Below, one piece after another: positions 7,616-15,458 of a stretch of DNA of 31,758 nucleotides. The stretch spans positions 1-31,758 of the forward strand of contig CAZYXP010000012.1 of NCBI GenBank assembly GCA_964651325.1, written 5' to 3'. Source of the stretch: JADFOB01 sp964651325 (GTDB lineage: Bacteria > Planctomycetota > Phycisphaerae > UBA1845). The stretch's first letter is position 1; each line of letters begins with the position of its first letter. Position numbers and translations under genes: made by a program. The notes below the pieces were generated by a model. That model had not been told where the DNA came from and searched no databases. It saw only the letters and a program-made list of their open reading frames with translations.

Positions 7616-8299
7616 ATGCGAAAGAAACTGCTTTTGAGGGGCGCTGTGGCTGTCTTCGCCTCGCTGCTAATCGTCTCACTGGCGTTGGCGGCTATGACAA
7701 ACAGCGCCTCAAACATCCTATTAAATCGTGGATTCATCGGGTCCGGCAATGATGCGCTGGACCCGGTGTACGTTTTTTGCAATGAGGTTGAAACCAAGCT
7801 GGAAGGCACAAGCGCGATTTCCAATGATCTGCTGCTCGGAGACGGTCAGGCCATTCAGTACAATGACGACACACTGTCAAAGGTTATGGTCGCCACGGCG
7901 CAGTTGTCGAATGCCGACATCAAGGCGCTTCGAGCCACGAGCAAAGAGTTGGTTGCATCCCCGGGCGCCGATTACGCCATTTGGCCGCTATCGGCTGTCT
8001 TGATTCTCGATTACGGCTCTGAGGTCCTAACCGAAAGCGCCGACAACTTGCAGTTTTCCTGGAATACCGGAACGACTGCATGTGGTACGGCGATTGAAGC
8101 CACAGGCTTCATCGACAATGGCGCCGACATTCTGACGAATTGGGTCATGGCCGCCGACGAGATCAACGCCGCCTCGGCGATTGTCAACAAGAATCTCACA
8201 TTGGACAACACGGGCGACGGGGAATACGGCGGCAACGCATCCAACGATACGACGATGACGGTGACGGTCTATTACCGCATCATCAAGTGCGGTCTGTAA
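7616..8299 (+). CDS. Virion-region protein with a Sec signal peptide
   Basis: A 227-aa protein starting at ATG 7616, preceded by GAAAGAAAGAAGG; a longer in-frame extension would overlap the cement gene and displace the signal. The N-terminus has a textbook Sec signal: basic MRKKLLLR, a 16-residue hydrophobic core and ALA|AM at about residue 25-27. The mature part has beta-rich segments LILDYGSEVLTESADNLQFS (about 122-141) and NKNLTLDNTGDGEYGG (about 191-206), ending TMTVTVYYRIIKCGL. That ending is like head-decoration or tail-associated proteins in other environmental phages, but I cannot name a family. It lies between the cement protein and tail genes. A stem-loop follows its stop. Confidence 0.75.
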   Translation: MRKKLLLRGAVAVFASLLIVSLALAAMTNSASNILLNRGFIGSGNDALDPVYVFCNEVETKLEGTSAISNDLLLGDGQAIQYNDDTLSKVMVATAQLSNADIKALRATSKELVASPGADYAIWPLSAVLILDYGSEVLTESADNLQFSWNTGTTACGTAIEATGFIDNGADILTNWVMAADEINAASAIVNKNLTLDNTGDGEYGGNASNDTTMTVTVYYRIIKCGL

Positions 8300-8312
8300 A
8301 CATTTTCGGCTT

Positions 8313-8342
8313 GGCGGGGCGTTTCTTCGACTCCGCCCCGCC
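8313..8342 (+). terminator. GC-rich stem-loop between structural genes
   Basis: A perfect 9-bp stem, GGCGGGGCG (8313-8321) and CGCCCCGCC (8334-8342), around a 12-nt loop, followed at a distance by TTCGTTTGTTT. The T tract is displaced and interrupted by GGGC, so it is at best a partial terminator or an RNA-stabilising hairpin at an operon-internal boundary. Confidence 0.5.
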
Positions 8343-8368
8343 GGGCTTCGTTTGTTTGAGGTGAAATA

Positions 8369-8791
8369 ATGATGCGAACTAAGATTCTTGTCGGCCTGTT
8401 GATCTTCGGGTCGTTGGCGGCGATGGGGACGGTAATGACGCACCCTTATCGCTACGGCAATCAGATGCCCGTGTTTCGGCATGAATGCGCGCAGATGTCC
8501 TGGACTGAGGGCGGGGGTCATGCAGCGGCGACCGAGACGATTACGAACTTCAACGGTAGGTTGCGCCAGTACATCGTAACGCTTTCGGACGCCAACGATC
8601 CCATTACCGCTACGGTGACTATTACGATGGACGGCGCGACTTTTGATACGGCCTCGGCGCTGGCCGAGAATGCCGTCACACTCGTCGATGCGAATGACTC
8701 CTGGTTGGCAGGCAGTGTGGTCGTGAGCGTCGATCCGAACGCCGAACCGAACTCGGCGTTTACCGCCGATGTAATACTTTTAGGGGATTGA
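8369..8791 (+). CDS. Small structural-region protein with a signal peptide
   Basis: A 140-aa protein with start at ATG 8369 after TGAGGTGAAATA. The N-terminus (MMRTKILVGLLIFGSLAAMG) is a signal peptide or signal anchor. The mature part is beta-rich and Thr/Ala/Asp-rich: NFNGRLRQYIVTLSDAND (about residues 61-78), then ITATVTITMDGATFDTASAL and a GSVVVSVDPNAEP segment ending FTADVILLGD. Such patterns are seen in virion decoration or fibre-like proteins. No catalytic motif is visible. It lies between two tail/head genes with only 6 nt to the gp11-like gene, so co-expression is clear. The role is inferred only from context. Confidence 0.7.
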   Translation: MMRTKILVGLLIFGSLAAMGTVMTHPYRYGNQMPVFRHECAQMSWTEGGGHAAATETITNFNGRLRQYIVTLSDANDPITATVTITMDGATFDTASALAENAVTLVDANDSWLAGSVVVSVDPNAEPNSAFTADVILLGD

Positions 8792-8797
8792 TGTCAA

Positions 8798-9406
8798 ATG
8801 GCGACGGGCAAGACAGACATCTACGCCCTTGCAGCTTTGCGCTTAGGCGGCGGCAATACTTACGACGTTATCACCGAGAGCGTTGTAGGCGCCAATACCG
8901 AAAAGATGGTTCGGGTCTTCGATTCGGTGTGGGACCTTTCCCTAAAGTACGTCTTAAGTCTTGAGAATTGGGCCTCTGCGACGAAGTACGAGACCTGTGG
9001 CGCGTACCTAACGGGCGCCGGTCTGCCCGGCAAGTCTGATTGGGACTACGCTTATAACAAGCCGCCGGACTGCGTGCGGGTGATTGATCTCATAGACGAA
9101 GACGACCGGAGCGTCAGCTACCCCTATGAAGAGGCCGGTCAATATATCCTTATGGACGAGGACGAGGCGTATGCGAAGTACGTATGGCTGGTCGGCGACG
9201 AGGACCTTCCACGACTCGACGGGTCGCTAACTCTGGCGATAGCCGGGTGGCTGGCGTATGTGGCGTCCAAGTCATTGGGTAAGCCCGAAAGCGAAAGGGC
9301 GCTTCTTTTGCAGGAATATGAGCGCGATCTCAATACGGCGTGTCGGAAGAACGGCATGAAGTCCTCGAAAACGACGGGTCGGGCAATGGCATCGGAGACG
9401 ACGTGA
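8798..9406 (+). CDS. Head-tail adaptor (T7 gp11-like tail tubular protein A)
   Basis: A 202-aa soluble protein matching the podovirus tail tubular A pattern: N-terminal ALAALRLGGGN with a following helix, VWDLSLKYVLSLENWASATK (about residues 47-66), the diagnostic YNKPPDCVRVIDLID (about 87-101) comparable to the 'YPxDCLRVxxV' signature, and a C-terminal helical part (GWLAYVASKSLGKPESERAL, then LLQEYERDLNTAC). In T7-like tails this protein forms the ring that joins the portal to the nozzle. It has no signal peptide although its neighbours on both sides do. Identification is strong from the pattern and from the nozzle gene downstream. Confidence 0.85.
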   Translation: MATGKTDIYALAALRLGGGNTYDVITESVVGANTEKMVRVFDSVWDLSLKYVLSLENWASATKYETCGAYLTGAGLPGKSDWDYAYNKPPDCVRVIDLIDEDDRSVSYPYEEAGQYILMDEDEAYAKYVWLVGDEDLPRLDGSLTLAIAGWLAYVASKSLGKPESERALLLQEYERDLNTACRKNGMKSSKTTGRAMASETT

Positions 9407-9407
9407 T

Positions 9408-9731
9408 ATGGCTGGGAGCGAAAAAAAGACGGCGGCAGGCTACTTTAGCGCTAGTCCCTTCGGGGCGCTAACGTCGGGCGGATTCTTTCAGAATGCACCC
9501 TTGGGCCGGAATATTAGAACCGGGGTCCGGGACTGGTGGGAGCGCGTCCACACGGGGTATGAGGCCAAGACGTTTCCTTTACCGAGCCTCTTTAGCCCGT
9601 CGGTACTCTTCGCTGAAGAGGAAGTTAGGCGCAGACTCGCCGCCGCCAAGGGTAGGACCTCGACGGTCCTAACGGGCGGGCTGACGAATACCGGACTGAC
9701 GTTAGGCAAACCGACGTTGTTGGGAATGTAA
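9408..9731 (+). CDS. Small virion-associated protein with a GRxSTxLTGG motif
   Basis: A 107-aa protein starting 1 nt after the previous stop. The C-terminal RRRLAAAKGRTSTVLTGG (about residues 74-91) followed by LGKPTLLGM matches a recurrent ending, 'RRR...GRxSTILTGG...KTLLG', of small proteins in podovirus tail regions; these are thought to be internal or tail-associated but lack a firm function. The N-terminal half is Gly/Phe/Ala-rich (GYFSASPFGALTSGGFFQN) and probably flexible. Its place between the adaptor and fibre-like genes agrees. The motif resemblance is from memory. Confidence 0.65.
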   Translation: MAGSEKKTAAGYFSASPFGALTSGGFFQNAPLGRNIRTGVRDWWERVHTGYEAKTFPLPSLFSPSVLFAEEEVRRRLAAAKGRTSTVLTGGLTNTGLTLGKPTLLGM

Positions 9732-9734
9732 GTT

Positions 9735-11255
9735 ATGAAGAAGCGGTTATGGTGCGTGCCGATCCTTGCGATGGCCGTCACGGCGTATCTCGCCGCGCAG
9801 CCCACGATGATCTCGATCCCCATTCCATTCTACCGGCTGATCGACTACCGCAATGAGACGGCCTATCGGATGCTCATTACCGATGTCAACGGCGATACCC
9901 AGTATCTCACTCATGGTACGGAAGGATATTACATCCGAAGCGGCGGGGCCTCGGACGATCCGTGCTGGGCCGACTTGACCTTGCGCAGCGCCGCAGCGCC
10001 GGGCGTTTCAGCCGTTGGGCAAATTGCCTTGGACCTCGAACCTTCGGCGACTCTGGACACACCGCTGCCCGTCTATCACGACGCCAATCAGGTGATGTGG
10101 ATACCGGCTTTCGTTACCCTGCCTTCTACGGACAATCACGTTCTGGTCTATGACGCCGCCTCAGACTCACTCATTTGGGAAGCTCAGGTAGGAGGCGGGG
10201 GGGCGACGGCCTGGGACGACATCGGCAATCCCGACGCCAACGACACAATCGACTTCGGGGCCTATTTTGCAGCCCTTGATGTCAACGACTTTCGGGTAGG
10301 CGATACCGACGGGGGCAACTACTTCAAGATCGACGGTGGGGTCTTGACCAGTGTGGGCACGACGACCCTTGACGCCGGGACCCTGACCGAAGGGGGTACG
10401 GGGGTCTATAATACGACCGAATCCGATGCGGCTTATCAGCCCCTGGAGGCCACTCTAACCGATATTGCCGACGGCACGATTGCCGAGAACCTCGTCAACA
10501 CCGCGAACCCCTGGGCTGTGAATGAAGGTGGTACGGGGGCCGGTAGTTTGAACGATCTCATTACGCTTGCTACACATACAACGGGCAATTACGTCGCAAC
10601 GGTAGCGGATGCGGGTTCGGCCACGATTACCGTCGTAGGCTCAGGCTCCGAGAATGCGGCTGTCACATTAGACCTTGCCGACGATGCTGTCGGTCCGGCG
10701 CATATCGACGCCTCTCAGGACTTCGGGGGTATTGTGAGCGACGCATCGGGCAACCTTGAAGTCGAGGAACTTCTCCTTGCGGTCTGGACCGCTAAGGACG
10801 CCGTACTTCCCACGAGCAACTACGCCACCCCTGATGTTAGGGGTACGCATAGAGTTTTGGATTTCGACGGCACGGCGGTAACGGGAGAGTACGCCTACTT
10901 TGAGGGCGTCATGCCGCCCGGCTATCAGGGTAGTGGGCTTATCGTCTACCTTAATTGGTCCTACGACGGGGCCGACGCGAACGATGTAGACTTCGACGTG
11001 GCCTTTGAACGGATCGACGCCGGGACATTGGATATCGACGCCGATAGTTTCGCGGCCGCCAACGCAGCCGATGGTACATCCAACGCGACCAGCGGTATTA
11101 CGACCACGACATCGGCAACTTTCACGGACGGCGCCGATATGGACAGCGTGGCGGCGGGCGAAGCCTTCCGACTCAAGATCACGCGGGATTCCAATACCGA
11201 TGCCGGACTTGATGATGTCAACTTGCTTCGGGTCTGGATTAAGGAGAACAACTGA
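9735..11255 (+). CDS. Fibre-like structural protein with a signal peptide
   Basis: A 506-aa protein beginning MKKRLWCVPILAMAVTAYLA, a signal peptide (basic start, hydrophobic core, LAA|QP). The middle is a chain of short Gly/Thr/Asp-rich repeats, including TLDAGTLTEGGTGVYNTTES (about residues 212-231) and WAVNEGGTGAGSLNDLI (about 257-273), the sort of collar-and-stalk sequence seen in trimeric tail fibres. The last 145 or so residues (from about DVRGTHRVLDFDG) form a beta domain with FEGVMPPGYQGSGLIVYLNW and a closing EAFRLKITRD, a C-terminal module common in phage and prophage fibres. Its likely role is a spike or fibre on the head or tail. The signal peptide is unexpected for a virion protein assembled in the cytoplasm. 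Confidence 0.75.
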   Translation: MKKRLWCVPILAMAVTAYLAAQPTMISIPIPFYRLIDYRNETAYRMLITDVNGDTQYLTHGTEGYYIRSGGASDDPCWADLTLRSAAAPGVSAVGQIALDLEPSATLDTPLPVYHDANQVMWIPAFVTLPSTDNHVLVYDAASDSLIWEAQVGGGGATAWDDIGNPDANDTIDFGAYFAALDVNDFRVGDTDGGNYFKIDGGVLTSVGTTTLDAGTLTEGGTGVYNTTESDAAYQPLEATLTDIADGTIAENLVNTANPWAVNEGGTGAGSLNDLITLATHTTGNYVATVADAGSATITVVGSGSENAAVTLDLADDAVGPAHIDASQDFGGIVSDASGNLEVEELLLAVWTAKDAVLPTSNYATPDVRGTHRVLDFDGTAVTGEYAYFEGVMPPGYQGSGLIVYLNWSYDGADANDVDFDVAFERIDAGTLDIDADSFAAANAADGTSNATSGITTTTSATFTDGADMDSVAAGEAFRLKITRDSNTDAGLDDVNLLRVWIKENN

Positions 11256-11974
11256 TGAAAAGAAAGGCCGATGTCATCGTATGTCTGGTTCTCTTGTCGT
11301 TCTGCCTACCCTTAGCGTGGGCGGCGAAGAATATGGAAGACGGCTCGTCCGAAAACTACTACTACATCGGCAATATCAGTCTGACTATGCCGCTGACGCT
11401 GGCGGCGTGGTGCAATGTCGATACGGCCAATGCCGCAACTTCCTCGCAATACTTTCTGAGTGTAGGCGACGTTTCGAGTACGGACTATATGGGGATCGGA
11501 TACTTGGGTCCGAGCGGCGCTCAACCTGCTTTGGCGGGATACTATGATGGGACCGGCACGGTTTCGGCCCAGAGCACTGCGAATATGAGCTACGATACAT
11601 GGCATCATGTGGTGGGTATCTTTACGAGTTCATCGAGTCGTACAGTCTATCTCGACGGCGGCAACTCGAATACCGAAAGCACCGCGAAGGCCGCCGTCAC
11701 GCCTTTGGACCGCATCTCGATAGGCTGCTCGGCCGACTCGACGCCCTACGGCTATATCGACGGCAGGGTGGCCGAGTGTGCGATCTGGGACGCCGCCCTC
11801 GACGCTTCGGAAATAGCAGCCCTTGCCGACGGCATTAGTCCCGAAAGTATCCGGCCCGGCAACTTGGAGTTCTACGCGCCTTTGATTCGGGACGACATTG
11901 CATGGTGGTCGGGTATGGACGGCTCGCCGAACGGCACTCCTGATGTCTACGACCATCCGAGGAGTTTCAAGTAA
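11255..11974 (+). CDS. Secreted LamG / concanavalin A-like lectin-fold protein
   Basis: A 239-aa protein with an AxA-type signal peptide, MKRKADVIVCLVLLSFCLPL followed by AWA|AK (cleavage near residue 24). The mature part is a laminin G-like jellyroll: a strand with LTLAAWCNVDT, the family hallmark YDTWHHVVGIFTSSSSRTVY plus LDGG (about residues 111-134), GYIDGRVAECAIWDAALDAS (about 167-186) and EIAALADG. These are the standard positions of the 'WHHVxGxxxxxxxxxYLDG' and 'GxIdevaIWdraLs' motifs. LamG domains bind glycans, so it may recognise host or environmental polysaccharide on the virion or at the cell surface. It starts one base inside the fibre-like gene's stop codon and ends in an overlap with the next gene. 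Confidence 0.85.
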   Translation: MKRKADVIVCLVLLSFCLPLAWAAKNMEDGSSENYYYIGNISLTMPLTLAAWCNVDTANAATSSQYFLSVGDVSSTDYMGIGYLGPSGAQPALAGYYDGTGTVSAQSTANMSYDTWHHVVGIFTSSSSRTVYLDGGNSNTESTAKAAVTPLDRISIGCSADSTPYGYIDGRVAECAIWDAALDASEIAALADGISPESIRPGNLEFYAPLIRDDIAWWSGMDGSPNGTPDVYDHPRSFK

Positions 11975-12357
11975 TGGCCGATGAGATCAAACATCCATAC
12001 GTCGATCCGACGGCGACGTTGTACGCGGTGATCCGCGACGACTCAGGCCAAGTCTGGGACCCGGCGGCCCAAGTCTTCGAGACCTTCGGGGCCGGGGGTC
12101 ATACCAACGCCGACTATGATATTGCCATGACCGACGCCGGCGGCGGGTTTTTTACAGCGGATTTCGACGCCAATATCCCCGAAGGTAGTCCGGGCTATTG
12201 GGTGACGATCTATCTCCAGGCCGGCGGTAGTCCGGCCGACCCCCCGACCGACCTGCCTATAGGTCAGCAGTTCATTGACTGGGACGGCTCGGCGATGCGC
12301 AACTACACGCAGGGTACGCTCAGATCACTTACGGTTCGACACGTTCAGATCGAGTAA
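11974..12357 (+). CDS. Small conserved structural protein, function unknown
   Basis: A 127-aa beta-sandwich-like protein with no signal peptide. The order ATLYAVIRDDSGQVWDPAAQ (about residues 14-33), YDIAMTDAGGGFFTADFD, YWVTIYLQAGGSPAD (about 74-88) and IGQQFIDWDGS is a pattern that recurs in small proteins next to fibre or nozzle genes of many phages: a Y/W-rich Ig-like fold with an 'IGxxxIxWDG' ending. I cannot assign a role beyond a virion-associated or fibre-attachment protein. It overlaps both neighbours by 1 nt, so expression is coupled to the nozzle gene. Confidence 0.7.
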   Translation: MADEIKHPYVDPTATLYAVIRDDSGQVWDPAAQVFETFGAGGHTNADYDIAMTDAGGGFFTADFDANIPEGSPGYWVTIYLQAGGSPADPPTDLPIGQQFIDWDGSAMRNYTQGTLRSLTVRHVQIE

Positions 12358-14933
12358 TGAAAATGACGACGCCGATCATAGCCGGATTTGCGGGTGGCGA
12401 GGCTTCGCCTGAGATGCGGGGCCGCGTGACGGACCCGCTGTATCCGGTCTCATGTCTGACGCTTGAGAACGTCCTTATACTCTTGAACCGCAGCGCAGCG
12501 AGAAGGCCCGGCACGGTCTGGGTAGCTTCGACGAAAGGCAACGGGGCCGCGTTGCTCATGCCCTTTGTCTACAACGAAGACGACGTTTACACCCTGGAGT
12601 GGAGCACGAACTATCTTCGATTCTTCCGCAATATGGCGGCTGTTCTCAGCGGCGATGCCGCCTATGAGATAGCGACCGACTACACCGCCGATGAGATGAT
12701 CGAGGCTCAGCACTACCAGTCGGCGGACGTTATGATCGTGACGCATCCCGACCATTGGCCGCAGCGCCTCACACGAAGCGGTCATACCTCTTGGACGATA
12801 GCGGACGAAGATATTACCGACGGGCCGTTTCGCAGCGAGAATGCTACGACCACGACGATCACGCCGTCGGCGTTGACGGGAACTATTACCCTTACGGCCT
12901 CGGCCTCGACGTTTGACTCCGACATGGAAGGGGCTTTATGGCGCATCGGACATCTGATCGGCGAGACTAAGGCGACGGGCAGTTTGACGGGTACGCAAAA
13001 CGGCACGGCGCAGAACGTAAAGAAAGGCCAGCTTTGGGACGTGGTCATTGCGCCGAGCGACCAGCAGAATACCAGGGGGACCGTAACGGTTCAGGTCAGC
13101 GAGGACTCCGGCGTGACGTGGCTGGACTACGATCAGTTCGTACTCAAGGGCGGCGAAGAGGCAACTTATGTCTCAAAGTCCGGCGGCCATGACATCGCCG
13201 TTCAGGTCCGTGTGACGACGACGAGTATAAGCGGTGGGAGCGTCCAATATGAGGTCTACGCCCGCGCGTTTATCTATTACGGCTGCGCCAAGATCACCGT
13301 CTATACGTCGCCTACGGTTGTGACGGCGACCGTGACAAAGACATTGGGCGATACAACGGCGACGACCCGCTGGGCCGAGGGGGCGTGGAGCACCTACCGT
13401 GGCTTCCCGCACGCCGTCAGTCACTACGCCGGTCGTATCCTGTACGGCGGCAATACCGCGCAACCTCTGACGTTGTGGTTTTCGGAAACGAATCAATGGA
13501 CGACGTTTGAGCCGGGCGAGCTAACGACTTCTTCTTTCTCCTATACATTGGATGCCGCCGAGCAGAACGCGATTAGGTGGATACTCACCAACCTACGTAA
13601 AGGGCTGATTGTCGGGACGCTCGGCGGCATCCTTGAAGTCCAGCCCCAAGACTCTTCGATCTCGATAACGGTCACAAACCCGCCGAAGACCGTCAACGAA
13701 CTGGCGCATCCCAACGGGCCTCAAGCCCCCTTAGTGGCCGACAGCGCCGTTATTCTCTTAGAGCGAGGTGGAGGGAAGATTCACGAGTTGTTTTATTCGT
13801 CGGAAGAGGAGCGGCTGTTCGCGGGCAACCTCAACCGCTGGGCATCGCATATTCCAGGAGATGGCTTTATTGGAATGTGTTGGATGTCCAGACCGATTCC
13901 GATTCTCTGGGCTTGGCGAAGCGATGGGACTCTTTGCTCCATGACTTTTGATCGTTTGGGTAAGGCGGCGCCATGGACACGCCATCCCATGACCAACGGC
14001 AGTATAGAATGGGCCTGTGTTATTCCAGGCGCGACCCAAGATCAATTATGGCTGGTCGTCAACCGGACGATAGGCGGGTCAACGGTGCGATACGTCGAGT
14101 ACTTAGATGTCATCGACGTTGTTGACGCCGAGCAAGAGGACTATTTCCACGTCGATAGCGGCTTGAAGTTCGACGGCGGGGCGGCGCAGAGTATTTCGCA
14201 CATCACGCTGGCCTCGCCGGGCGTTTTGACGCTCTCGACCTGGCCGACGGACGGTGATGGTAACGATATGGCCGACGGCGACAACATCCGTATCACGGGT
14301 GTAGTTGGCATGACGGAACTCAATAACACGGTCTTCGAAGTCAACGACGCCGATTCGACGGCCAAGACCTTAACACTTTTGGCCACGGACGGCGTGACGG
14401 CGATAGATACTACGGTTTACTCAACGTATTCGTCGGGCGGGTCCGTCCAGATTGTCGAGAACAGCTTTTCAGGACTCTCGCATCTCAACGCTCAGTCCTG
14501 CATCGCCAAAGTGGATGGGGGGTACTACGGAACGGTGACACCTTCGAGCGGCGCGGTCACACTCTCGCAGTATTTTAACACCGTTCATATCGGACTGGAC
14601 TTCAACTCCGATATTGAGACGATGCCGTTGGACTGGATCGGTCGCAACGGCTCGACAATAGGCAGATTCAAGAAGATCGGCGGACTCTTGGCGCATTTCT
14701 ACCGGACCTGCGCGCCACAGTACGGCCCGAGCTCCGATCAGTTGAAGCTCTGGCCGTTCCCTAGGTTGGCGCGTGAGACCGGGACATGGACAAGCGCGCC
14801 GAGGATGCTCTCGGACATTATGCGGGTGGACTTTCACGGCGGCAATACGCGCGACGCCCGCGTATATCTGCGGCAGAATCACGGACTGCCGATGACGGTC
14901 TCGACTCTCTATCCCGAAATGGAGGTGAGTTAG
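12357..14933 (+). CDS. Tail nozzle protein (T7 gp12-like tail tubular protein B)
   Basis: An 858-aa protein that would form the end of the short tail tube. The N-terminus is diagnostic: FAGGEASPEMRGRVTDPLY (residues 11-29), then LENVLILLNRSAARRPGT and ALLMPFVYNEDDVYTLEWST (about 65-84), matching the 'FxxGExSPxLxGRxDxxxY...N...xGxxxRRPGT...LIPF...YxLEf' opening of the family. A central beta-propeller-like part (about 330-560) includes WRAEGAWSTYRGFP-type and QNAIRWILTNLRKGLIVGTL segments. A Thr/Ser-rich insertion (about 590-730) may be an Ig-like knob. Start ATG 12357 overlaps the preceding stop by 1 nt. The identification is strong. Confidence 0.88.
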   Translation: MKMTTPIIAGFAGGEASPEMRGRVTDPLYPVSCLTLENVLILLNRSAARRPGTVWVASTKGNGAALLMPFVYNEDDVYTLEWSTNYLRFFRNMAAVLSGDAAYEIATDYTADEMIEAQHYQSADVMIVTHPDHWPQRLTRSGHTSWTIADEDITDGPFRSENATTTTITPSALTGTITLTASASTFDSDMEGALWRIGHLIGETKATGSLTGTQNGTAQNVKKGQLWDVVIAPSDQQNTRGTVTVQVSEDSGVTWLDYDQFVLKGGEEATYVSKSGGHDIAVQVRVTTTSISGGSVQYEVYARAFIYYGCAKITVYTSPTVVTATVTKTLGDTTATTRWAEGAWSTYRGFPHAVSHYAGRILYGGNTAQPLTLWFSETNQWTTFEPGELTTSSFSYTLDAAEQNAIRWILTNLRKGLIVGTLGGILEVQPQDSSISITVTNPPKTVNELAHPNGPQAPLVADSAVILLERGGGKIHELFYSSEEERLFAGNLNRWASHIPGDGFIGMCWMSRPIPILWAWRSDGTLCSMTFDRLGKAAPWTRHPMTNGSIEWACVIPGATQDQLWLVVNRTIGGSTVRYVEYLDVIDVVDAEQEDYFHVDSGLKFDGGAAQSISHITLASPGVLTLSTWPTDGDGNDMADGDNIRITGVVGMTELNNTVFEVNDADSTAKTLTLLATDGVTAIDTTVYSTYSSGGSVQIVENSFSGLSHLNAQSCIAKVDGGYYGTVTPSSGAVTLSQYFNTVHIGLDFNSDIETMPLDWIGRNGSTIGRFKKIGGLLAHFYRTCAPQYGPSSDQLKLWPFPRLARETGTWTSAPRMLSDIMRVDFHGGNTRDARVYLRQNHGLPMTVSTLYPEMEVS

Positions 14934-14936
14934 AAT

Positions 14937-15455
14937 ATGGCTTCTTACGGTGATTTCTATAGGGCCGGCGGCGGACCGACCGGCGGAACTTTCGGCCCAC
15001 AACAATCAAGCGCCCTAAACCTTACCGGCTACCTTCTGGGTCAGGGCCTTCAGATGTTCGGCGCTCAGCAGGCGTCTAAGGCCCAGGCCGGCGGTTATAT
15101 CGCCGGTGCGAGAAGTGCGACATTCGCAGCGGAGCAGACAAAAAAAGCGACGACATACGCCGAGAACCTGCACCGTCGAGCGGCGAAAAGGTTTCTCGCA
15201 ACCGTGGCGCAGCAATACGCCGACGCCGGGGTGACGTTTGAGGGGGCGCCGACCGTTGCTCTGGCGGCCTCGGCCAAAGAGCTTGAAATGGAAGGTCTCA
15301 AGATCAGAAGGGAAGGCTTGGTCGCCGCCGAGCAATATCGTCAAAATGCTCAAGATTATCAAGCGCTCGCAGAGGCCCAGAAGAAAGCGGGCAAGACCTC
15401 GATGATCGGCGGGATAATACAGACCGGGCTTGGCCTTGCCGGGATGTTTGCGTAA
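14937..15455 (+). CDS. Internal virion protein (T7 gp14-like candidate)
   Basis: A 172-aa Ala/Gln/Gly-rich helical protein starting after GGAGGTGAGTTAGAAT. The glycine-rich N-terminus (YRAGGGPTGGTFGPQQ) is followed by long amphipathic helices with many Gln and Ala (QMFGAQQASKAQAGGYIAGA, about residues 39-58) and a C-terminal hydrophobic segment SMIGGIIQTGLGLAGMFA. Size, composition and place directly after the nozzle and before two long virion proteins match the smallest ejection protein of T7-like phages, which enters the outer membrane during infection. Primary-sequence support is weak and the assignment is by position and composition. Confidence 0.65.
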   Translation: MASYGDFYRAGGGPTGGTFGPQQSSALNLTGYLLGQGLQMFGAQQASKAQAGGYIAGARSATFAAEQTKKATTYAENLHRRAAKRFLATVAQQYADAGVTFEGAPTVALAASAKELEMEGLKIRREGLVAAEQYRQNAQDYQALAEAQKKAGKTSMIGGIIQTGLGLAGMFA

Positions 15456-15458
15456 ATT

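Noticed and set aside
6555..7679. Long minus-strand open frame (374 codons) under the capsid and cement genes
   Set aside because: Its translation is Arg/His/Pro-rich without domain-like pattern, and it is exactly antisense to well-supported capsid genes; it is a composition shadow.
9735..11974. Diversity-generating retroelement variable protein, suggested by the BPP-1-like head genes
   Set aside because: No reverse transcriptase, no template repeat and no adenine-variable repeat pair can be found in the window.
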